A DNA stretch of 30,314 bases from assembly GCA_002494135.1 (NCBI GenBank), contig DLBG01000059.1, positions 1 to 30,314 of the forward strand, read 5' to 3'. A program made the position numbers and the translations under genes. Of the stretch, positions 8,516 to 15,013 are shown in pieces. Every line of letters begins with the position of its first letter. Position 1 is the stretch's first letter. The stretch comes from Lachnospiraceae bacterium UBA7027. Lineage in GTDB: Bacteria > Bacillota > Clostridia > Lachnospirales > Lachnospiraceae. The notes beneath the pieces were generated by a model. The model was not told the origin of the DNA. It saw only the letters and a list, made by a program, of their open reading frames with translations, and searched no databases.

Positions 8516-9568
8516 TTAATCCTCAATATAATCCCATTTCAGAGCTGTTCCGGGTTTCAAATCGCATTTTGCCTTTTTCCCGAGAACGGAATAATAGTAC
8601 TTCGTATGCAGTCCGTAACCGGGACGTACCGATTTGATATTGTTTTCCGTAAATGTTTCGCCTGCTTTGATATCCGCGGAAATATAAAGGGATCTGGAAC
8701 GCCCGCGGCTGTTTTTCTGTTTCTCGGTAAGATCATAGGTGACATGCCCGAGAGCGGAAATGATATGACCGATATCTGTTGCCATTTTTTGAAACTCTGC
8801 GGGTTCCATGGAGAAAGATCCGTCCGGACCGCCGTCTGCGCGCGAAAGCGTCAGATGTTTTTCAATTACGGCAGCGCCGAGCGTTACGGCGGCAATCGGC
8901 ACGGCATTTCCCATGGAATGATCGGATAAACCGGTGATGCAGTCGAATTTTTCGGCCATATCGGGAATGGTTTTTAAGTTTAATTCCGGATAGGGAGTGG
9001 GATATTCGGATACGCATTTTAAGAGAACAATCTGATCGTTTCCGGCCTTATGACAGGTTTCTACGGCAAGACGGATATCTTCATAGTCGGCAATTCCGGT
9101 GGAAATAATTACCGGCTTGCCTTCTTTTGCCACTTTTTCGATTAACGGGATATCGGTAATCTCAAAAGATGCGATTTTAAACGCGGGCATATCAAACGGA
9201 TGAAGAAAGTCCACCGCAGTAAGATCGAATGGAGAAGAGAAGCAGTCAATTCCGATTTGCGCCGCATAGGAAAAAAGCTCCTCATGCCATTCCCAGGGAG
9301 TATAGGCGGTTTTGTACAGTTCATACAGATTCATGCCCTCCCACGGACTTCCGGGAGTGCAGAGAAATTCATCGTTTTTTACGTTTAAAGTGATGGTATC
9401 CGGGGTATAAGTCTGAAGCTTAATCGCATCTGCACCGGATTCTTTGGCCGCTTTGATAATCTGTTTGGCGCGGGATAAGTCCTGAAGATGATTGGCGCTC
9501 ATTTCGGCAATCAGATAAGGATTTGTCGCCGACACTGTTTTTTTTCCGATTTGTATTGTTCTGCTCAT
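8516..9568 (-). CDS. pseI: Pseudaminic acid synthase
   Basis: A 350-residue NeuB-family enzyme that condenses the released 6-deoxy-AltdiNAc sugar with phosphoenolpyruvate to give pseudaminic acid. AEMSANHLQDL and KLQTYTPDTITL form the start of the TIM barrel. KIASFEITDIPLIE and GGPDGSFSMEP are PseI-type; NeuB and LegI proteins usually have KIPSGE-type sequences at the first site. The C-terminal SAF/antifreeze-like domain covers about 285-345. The ATG at 9568 is chosen because ACGGAG lies seven bases upstream. The in-frame ATG at 9586 has no ribosome binding site and would add six atypical residues. It is the first gene of the operon, with a promoter at 9608-9636. Confidence 0.92.
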   Translation of the reverse strand: MSRTIQIGKKTVSATNPYLIAEMSANHLQDLSRAKQIIKAAKESGADAIKLQTYTPDTITLNVKNDEFLCTPGSPWEGMNLYELYKTAYTPWEWHEELFSYAAQIGIDCFSSPFDLTAVDFLHPFDMPAFKIASFEITDIPLIEKVAKEGKPVIISTGIADYEDIRLAVETCHKAGNDQIVLLKCVSEYPTPYPELNLKTIPDMAEKFDCITGLSDHSMGNAVPIAAVTLGAAVIEKHLTLSRADGGPDGSFSMEPAEFQKMATDIGHIISALGHVTYDLTEKQKNSRGRSRSLYISADIKAGETFTENNIKSVRPGYGLHTKYYYSVLGKKAKCDLKPGTALKWDYIED

Positions 9569-9607
9569 TTGAAACTCCGTTTTCATGGGATTGTTCTGAC
9601 GTTTTCT

Positions 9608-9636
9608 ATTTTACCGCAAATTACAATATTTTGAAA
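9608..9636 (-). promoter_or_regulatory. Candidate promoter of the pseudaminic acid operon
   Basis: On the minus strand, -35 TTTCAA (9636-9631), exactly 17-base spacer, -10 TAAAAT (9613-9608). The -35 is weak, so regulation or low expression is possible. It faces away from the promoter at 9665-9673, about 30 bases apart. Confidence 0.45.
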
Positions 9637-9664
9637 CCTTTTATATCAAAAATTGCCTATCTTG

Positions 9665-9673
9665 TGATATAAT
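9665..9673 (+). promoter_or_regulatory. Extended -10 promoter of the glycosyltransferase genes
   Basis: TGATATAAT: a TGN extension and perfect TATAAT (9668-9673) with no clear -35. Transcription would begin near 9680, which rules out the ATG at 9677 as start and supports the ATG at 9695. Confidence 0.6.
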
Positions 9674-9694
9674 GTTATGGATTGTGAGGTTTAT

Positions 9695-10783
9695 ATGAAA
9701 AAAGGCAGAATCTACATTTGTCATACGTTTTTTCATGTCTACGTTTCCTTTCTGAAAGAATTTGCCAAACCGGAAGAAGAACGTGGAAATGCGTCTGTTA
9801 TATTAAGCACTCTTTCCAATGATTTTGCGGATTTATCAGACAGAATCCTTACCGGAGGCGTTTTTAAGGAAGTGTTTGTATATGATGAAAAACGCGAAAC
9901 GGATTATCCCGAACTTGCCAAATGGAAGAAAAATCGCGGAAATATTCTTTTTAATCTGATTCCGAGGATTGTCTTTACAAAGAAGTTTGCAAAAGCCATG
10001 GCACCCGGGGTTCCCGTTGATTTTCGCGAATACGATGATGTATATCTGTTCTGTGATTCCGACCCGATCGGATATTATCTGAACAAATACAGAATCCCCT
10101 ATCATTCCGTGGAAGACGGTCTGGACTGCTACAGAGGATTCGTTCCGGCAATCTACGATAACCGGAAGTTTTTAAAGTTCAAACTTTTTTTGAGCAGAAA
10201 ACTTAACTGGATTTATATCGGTGACGGATACGGGAAGTATTGCATTGATATGGAGGTCAACGATCTGTCTATCATCGGGTATAAGGGCAGCAACTACATA
10301 GAATGCCCGCGCAAACGGATGGAAGATTCCCTTACGGAAGAACAGAAAAACATTCTTGTTCGCGTATTTGTGCGTGACATGGACAGAATGCTTCAGGAGA
10401 TACGAAATACTTCAACCGGAAAGGACAATATTCTGATTCTCACGGAACCGTTATGTACGCTGGATGTAAGACAAACGATTTTCAGGGACTTAATCGCCAG
10501 GTATGAGAAGGAAGGAAAGGTATTTCTGAAAATCCATCCGAGAGACGAACTGGATTATGAGCATCTGTTTTCGGATGTTTTCCGGTTTGACAAAACGGTA
10601 CCGATGGAAATTCTGAATTTCTTTTCGGAATTGCATTTTAAGAAGGTTGTCAGTGTGTTTACCGAACTCGGAAGCATCACTTTTGCGGATGAAAAGGAGC
10701 GCCTCGGCAGATACTTTATGGATCGGTACGAGGACCCCGAGGTTCATAACCAGAATGAAAAGGTTGCCCATTTAAAGAATTAG
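9695..10783 (+). CDS. Glycosyltransferase with bacterial sialyltransferase motifs; candidate pseudaminyltransferase
   Basis: A 362-residue protein with no signal peptide or membrane helix, probably a peripheral cytoplasmic GT-B enzyme. Three motifs appear in the order known for bacterial sialyltransferases (GT38/GT52/GT80 types): SVEDGLDC with Glu140-Asp141-Gly142 (D/E-D/E-G), KIHPRDE with His281-Pro282 (HP), and SVFTELGSIT at 320-329 (Ser/Thr motif). The family uses CMP-activated nonulosonic acids. The divergently transcribed neighbour operon makes CMP-pseudaminic acid, so this is the best candidate transferase for it; that link is inference. The start at 9695 is set by TGAGG (9685-9689) and by the promoter, which leaves no leader for the ATG at 9677. 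Confidence 0.72.
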   Translation: MKKGRIYICHTFFHVYVSFLKEFAKPEEERGNASVILSTLSNDFADLSDRILTGGVFKEVFVYDEKRETDYPELAKWKKNRGNILFNLIPRIVFTKKFAKAMAPGVPVDFREYDDVYLFCDSDPIGYYLNKYRIPYHSVEDGLDCYRGFVPAIYDNRKFLKFKLFLSRKLNWIYIGDGYGKYCIDMEVNDLSIIGYKGSNYIECPRKRMEDSLTEEQKNILVRVFVRDMDRMLQEIRNTSTGKDNILILTEPLCTLDVRQTIFRDLIARYEKEGKVFLKIHPRDELDYEHLFSDVFRFDKTVPMEILNFFSELHFKKVVSVFTELGSITFADEKERLGRYFMDRYEDPEVHNQNEKVAHLKN

Positions 10784-10793
10784 AGGCAGATGC

Positions 10794-11819
10794 ATGAAAC
10801 TCAGCATTATTGTGCCGGTCTATAACATGGCGGCAGACGGAAAACTGAATTACTGTCTGGATTCCCTGGTAAACCAGACCATCGATGATTATGAAATCAT
10901 TGCTGTAAACGATGCTTCTACCGATCGTTCGCTTGAAATCCTGTATGATTATCAAAACCGTTATCCAAATCTGTTTGTCGTGATTGACGGTAAAGTCAAC
11001 AAACACCAGGGCGGCGCAAGAAACGAGGGAATAAAGGTTTCAAAGGGAGAATGGATCGGTTTTATTGATGCGGATGACTGGATTGCTCCCGAGTACTACG
11101 AAAAACTGATACGAAAAGGGGAAGAAACCGGAGCTGACGTGGTAGGCTGCAAATATAATCTTGTCCACAGCCATACCTTCGAAGTCGGAGAAGTTGCCGA
11201 AGGAAACAGCCCCGATCAGTGTGGCGAATTTGATCATGAAAAACGGAAACGTTTTTTGCAAAACGGCGGAAGCATGGTAACCAAAGTCTACCTCGGCAGC
11301 CTGATTCGCGACAATCATCTGACTTTTCCGGAAGGGATTTTTTACGAAGATAACTGCGCAGGGCCCGTCTGGTCCATGTATTACAAACATTTTGAGTATG
11401 TGGACGAACCGCTTTATTACTATTACCAGCATGATACTTCAACGGTACATACCATTACCGAGAGAAGGTGCGAAGACAGACTCGTTGCCGGCGAAACCAT
11501 GATTCGCGAACTGAAAGACCGCGGTTTCTTTGATGAGTATAAAACGGAAATCGAGAATCTGTTTACCATTACGTATTATACGAATACGGTTTTCTCCTAT
11601 ATGCGAATGAAAAAAGGGAGAAAATACGGTTTTATCAAAAGAATCAAAAAGAAAATGGCTGAGGAATTCCCGGATTTTCAAAAGAATCCGTATTACGGCA
11701 GATACATGGATGAAGAGCAGAAGGCATATACCGATCTTTTTATGCGTAATTCATATGCCTTCTACGTGAAATATAAATTATTGTGGTTCTATCGCGACTT
11801 AAGATATAAAAACAAATGA
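10794..11819 (+). CDS. Family 2 glycosyltransferase
   Basis: A 341-residue GT-A enzyme. The N-terminus LSIIVPVYNM is the classical nucleotide-sugar-binding strand of GT2. VNDASTDRSLEIL near residue 40 and HQGGARNEGI near 72 follow the family pattern, and the metal-binding DxD is in DADDW (92-96). No membrane helices are seen. AGAGG, overlapping the stop of the preceding gene, is its ribosome binding site. It lies 10 bases after the sialyltransferase-like gene, so it probably acts on the same glycan, extending or priming the acceptor; donor and acceptor are unknown. Its stop overlaps the next gene by four bases (ATGA). Confidence 0.9.
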   Translation: MKLSIIVPVYNMAADGKLNYCLDSLVNQTIDDYEIIAVNDASTDRSLEILYDYQNRYPNLFVVIDGKVNKHQGGARNEGIKVSKGEWIGFIDADDWIAPEYYEKLIRKGEETGADVVGCKYNLVHSHTFEVGEVAEGNSPDQCGEFDHEKRKRFLQNGGSMVTKVYLGSLIRDNHLTFPEGIFYEDNCAGPVWSMYYKHFEYVDEPLYYYYQHDTSTVHTITERRCEDRLVAGETMIRELKDRGFFDEYKTEIENLFTITYYTNTVFSYMRMKKGRKYGFIKRIKKKMAEEFPDFQKNPYYGRYMDEEQKAYTDLFMRNSYAFYVKYKLLWFYRDLRYKNK

Positions 11820-12148
11820 AAAATCAAATCACCTGCGAAGACATACAAAAGAATATTCCCGATTTTATAAATGACAAACTGGACAGTCGGGATACGCTGG
11901 CGTTTATCAATCATACCAGAAACTGCAAGGCGTGCATGGAAGAACTTTCCGTGGAATACCTTGTGCTGGTGGGCGTGAAACGCCTTGATTCCGCGTCTGC
12001 GTTTAATTTAAACGATGAGCTGGAAGATTTGATGATTCGAAACGAATACCGTGCGATTCGCAGGAGAAACCTGACGAGAATCGTGTTTGTTTTCGCCATC
12101 GGACTTGCGATTCTGGGCGGATATCTGATTTCGGGGATGCTATACTGA
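11816..12148 (+). CDS. Small anti-sigma-factor-like zinc-finger membrane protein
   Basis: A 110-residue protein. The N-terminal part has Cys7 and the HTRNCKAC segment, with His33, Cys37 and Cys40, i.e. the H-x3-C-x2-C pattern of zinc-binding anti-sigma (ZAS/putative zinc-finger) domains. A basic RRRN stretch near 82 precedes one C-terminal membrane helix at 88-108, giving a cytoplasmic domain on a membrane anchor. No sigma factor gene is adjacent. It lacks its own ribosome binding site and overlaps both neighbours (ATGA with the GT2 gene, one base with polA), so translation is probably coupled. Its function, and whether it binds any sigma factor, are unknown. Confidence 0.75.
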   Translation: MKNQITCEDIQKNIPDFINDKLDSRDTLAFINHTRNCKACMEELSVEYLVLVGVKRLDSASAFNLNDELEDLMIRNEYRAIRRRNLTRIVFVFAIGLAILGGYLISGMLY

Positions 12149-14919
12149 TGAACAAAATTCTTTTAATTGACGGACACAGCATTTTACACAGAGCATTCTA
12201 CGGGGTGCCGGATTTAACCAACAAAGACGGTCTTCATACGAATGCAATCTACGGATTTTTAAACATCCTGTTTAAGACCATGGACGATGAAAAGCCGACG
12301 CATCTGGCGGTGGCTTTTGATTTGCATGCGCCGACTTTCCGCCATGAGATGTACAAAGAATACAAGGGCACCAGATCGCCGATGCCGGATGAACTTAGGG
12401 AGCAGATTCCCGTGATGAAGAATCTCCTTCAGACCATGAACATTCCGATTATGGAATTCGCGGGACTTGAGGCCGATGATATTCTCGGAACCATGGCAAA
12501 GAAAGCACAGGCAAACGGAATGGAAGCCGTGATTATGTCCGGTGACCGTGACCTTCTGCAGATTGCAGACGAACATATTAAAATCCGCATTCCCAAAACC
12601 AAGGGCGGAAAGACCGAGGTGGAAGAGTATTTTCCGAAAGACGTGGAGGAAAAATACGGTGTTACACCGAAACAGTTCATTGACGTAAAAGCGCTGATGG
12701 GAGATTCGTCGGACAATATTCCCGGCGTGCCGAAGGTCGGTGAGAAGACCGCCGCCGGACTGATCGGAGAATATAAGTCATTAGACGGAATATACGAAAA
12801 CATCGAAAATATAACGAAGCCCGCAATCCGCACTTCCCTTGCGGAAAACAAAGAGCTTGCGTATTTCTGCAAAAAGCTTGTGACGATAGTAACCGATGCC
12901 GATCTGCCGTTTTCCATCGATGAGATGGTCATCGGAAATTTCTACAACGAATCCTCCTTTGCGAAGATGAAGGAGCTGGAACTGAAGTCCTATTTATCAC
13001 GCTTTGACGTATCTTCGGTTAAACCGGTCGCAGAAGTGAAGGTAGAGATTCTTTCCGACGTCGGGGAACTGATTTCGGCCCTGTCCGAGAATCAGACAAT
13101 AAAGGAAACAGCACTTTCCGTAAAATTCCTGTTCGGCGAATTAAACGATTATGACCACGAAAATACGGTATCCGAAGGGCAGATGTCCCTTTTTGATGCA
13201 TCCGCCGGCAAAGATCCGGTGACGCTTCGCCGCATTCTTGCCGCTGCCGTCGGCACGGGAGAAAAAACATATGCACTTTCCGTGGATTCTTCGTCGGAAG
13301 AAGCCAAACTGACGGAATTATTCAGAAAGCATTTTTCGGATGTTTCGGGGAATGGTGACGGTGCCCCCGGATTTATCACAGACGGAGTCAAACCGTATTA
13401 TCATTTCCTTCCCGAATCCGTGAAAGACAAGCCTGCAAAGGAAATCTCCGGATGCTTTTTCGATGTTTTAATCGCCGCATATCTGCTGAATCCTTTAAAG
13501 AGTGATTATGACTGTGAAAGCGTTATCGAGCAGTATGCGAATCCGGATTTTAAACCGTACATAACCCTGTTTAACAAGGCAAAACCGGAAGAACTGCTGG
13601 CCGGTCATACCAAAGAAGAATATTTAAAATATCTCGGATGCGTTGCCGCGGGAAATTATGCCGCATACAGGGCGTTGGAAGAGAAACTTGAGAACACCGG
13701 AGAAATCGGGATTTTTAAAGAAATCGAAATGCCGGTTTCCTTAACGCTATTTGAAATGGAGCAGGAAGGAATTCGCATTCTGCCGGATGAACTAAAAAAA
13801 TATTCCGAAAGCCTCGACGGAAGAATCGCGGAACTGAAGCATTCGATTCATGAAAAAGCAGGAGAAGAATTCAACATCAATTCGCCGAAGCAGCTCGGAG
13901 AAATCCTTTTTGAAAAGATGCAGATTGAAGGCGGAAAGAAGACGAAAACCGGATATTCCACCGCCGCCGAAGTACTTGAAAAACTCGCTCCGGATTATCC
14001 GATTGTTTCCGAAATTCTGGAATACAGAGCTTTGACGAAATTAAAAAGCACATATGCCGAGGCACTTGCGGACCAGATTGCGAAGGACGGACGCATTCAT
14101 ACGACCTTTCAGCAGACCGTCACCGCAACCGGACGTCTTTCCTCAACGGATCCGAATCTGCAGAATATTCCGATTCGAACCGAACTCGGAAGACTGCTTC
14201 GTAAGGTTTTTGTTCCAAAGAACGGCTGGCTTTTTATGGACGCCGATTATTCGCAGATTGAACTTCGGATTCTGGCGCATCTTTCCGGAGACAGCCAGCT
14301 AATCGAGGCGTATAACAGCGGGGAAGACATTCATGCCATCACGGCGTCCAAGGTTTTCCATGTGCCGTTAAATGAAGTGACACCGTTGCTCAGACGACGT
14401 GCCAAAGCCGTGAATTTCGGTATCGTTTACGGAATTTCCTCCTTCGGATTAAGTCAGGATTTAGGACTTTCGAGAAAGGAAGCGCAGGGATATATCGAAG
14501 AATATTTTGCCACCTATCCCGGTATCAAAGGGTTCCTCGACAAAGCCGTTGAGGATGCAAAGCAAAAGGGGTACTCCGAAACGATGTATCATCGCCGCCG
14601 TCCGATCCCGGAGTTAAAATCCTCCAATTTCATGCAGCGTTCCTTCGGGGAGCGTGTTGCCATGAACGCACCGATTCAGGGAACGGCTGCGGACATTATG
14701 AAAATTGCCATGATTCGCGTTCGTGACGCACTGAAACTCAAAAACCTTCAGAGCAGAATTCTGATTCAGGTACACGACGAACTGTTACTGGAAGTAAAAG
14801 AAAGCGAAAGCGCGGAAGTTGCAGAAATTCTCCGTGGTGAAATGGAGCATGCCGCACTTCTTGCGGTAAAGCTGGAAGCGGATTTACATACCGGCGCAAA
14901 CTGGTATGATGCCAAATAG
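12148..14919 (+). CDS. polA: DNA polymerase I
   Basis: A 923-residue family A polymerase for Okazaki fragment processing and repair. The N-terminal 5'-3' exonuclease domain (1-290) has GLEADDILG, SGDRDLLQI and MGDSSDNIPGVPKVG. The polymerase has motif A DYSQIELR (from 700), motif B RRRAKAVNFGIVYG (about 749-762) and motif C QVHDEL (874-879). In the middle domain the DxE proofreading motif is not present where expected (sequence ALSVKF), although FDVLIAAYLLNP remains. The 3'-5' exonuclease is therefore probably inactive, as in Bacillus-type Pol I. It starts one base inside the preceding gene and precedes coaE, a common Firmicute order. Confidence 0.97.
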   Translation: MNKILLIDGHSILHRAFYGVPDLTNKDGLHTNAIYGFLNILFKTMDDEKPTHLAVAFDLHAPTFRHEMYKEYKGTRSPMPDELREQIPVMKNLLQTMNIPIMEFAGLEADDILGTMAKKAQANGMEAVIMSGDRDLLQIADEHIKIRIPKTKGGKTEVEEYFPKDVEEKYGVTPKQFIDVKALMGDSSDNIPGVPKVGEKTAAGLIGEYKSLDGIYENIENITKPAIRTSLAENKELAYFCKKLVTIVTDADLPFSIDEMVIGNFYNESSFAKMKELELKSYLSRFDVSSVKPVAEVKVEILSDVGELISALSENQTIKETALSVKFLFGELNDYDHENTVSEGQMSLFDASAGKDPVTLRRILAAAVGTGEKTYALSVDSSSEEAKLTELFRKHFSDVSGNGDGAPGFITDGVKPYYHFLPESVKDKPAKEISGCFFDVLIAAYLLNPLKSDYDCESVIEQYANPDFKPYITLFNKAKPEELLAGHTKEEYLKYLGCVAAGNYAAYRALEEKLENTGEIGIFKEIEMPVSLTLFEMEQEGIRILPDELKKYSESLDGRIAELKHSIHEKAGEEFNINSPKQLGEILFEKMQIEGGKKTKTGYSTAAEVLEKLAPDYPIVSEILEYRALTKLKSTYAEALADQIAKDGRIHTTFQQTVTATGRLSSTDPNLQNIPIRTELGRLLRKVFVPKNGWLFMDADYSQIELRILAHLSGDSQLIEAYNSGEDIHAITASKVFHVPLNEVTPLLRRRAKAVNFGIVYGISSFGLSQDLGLSRKEAQGYIEEYFATYPGIKGFLDKAVEDAKQKGYSETMYHRRRPIPELKSSNFMQRSFGERVAMNAPIQGTAADIMKIAMIRVRDALKLKNLQSRILIQVHDELLLEVKESESAEVAEILRGEMEHAALLAVKLEADLHTGANWYDAK

Positions 14920-15013
14920 ACATTACCGGAGAAAACGGGATTCATAAGATAAACGTTAGAAAGATAAGGATCGGAAAGTTAAGTGTTATAACGATTCAGG
15001 AATAAGAAACACC

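Noticed and set aside
11816..12148. Calling the small zinc-finger protein a specific anti-sigma factor
   Set aside because: No sigma factor gene is adjacent and the short motif cannot identify a partner.
12429..12932. Antisense frame of 167 codons inside polA
   Set aside because: It is opposite the conserved 5'-3' exonuclease domain and its Ser/Phe-rich composition is what an antisense frame would give.
14920..15013. A promoter or small gene in the gap between polA and the CoaE fusion
   Set aside because: The 94 bases show only AT-leaning sequence with loose AGATAA-like repeats and AGGAAT before the start; no convincing -35/-10 pair or hairpin was found.
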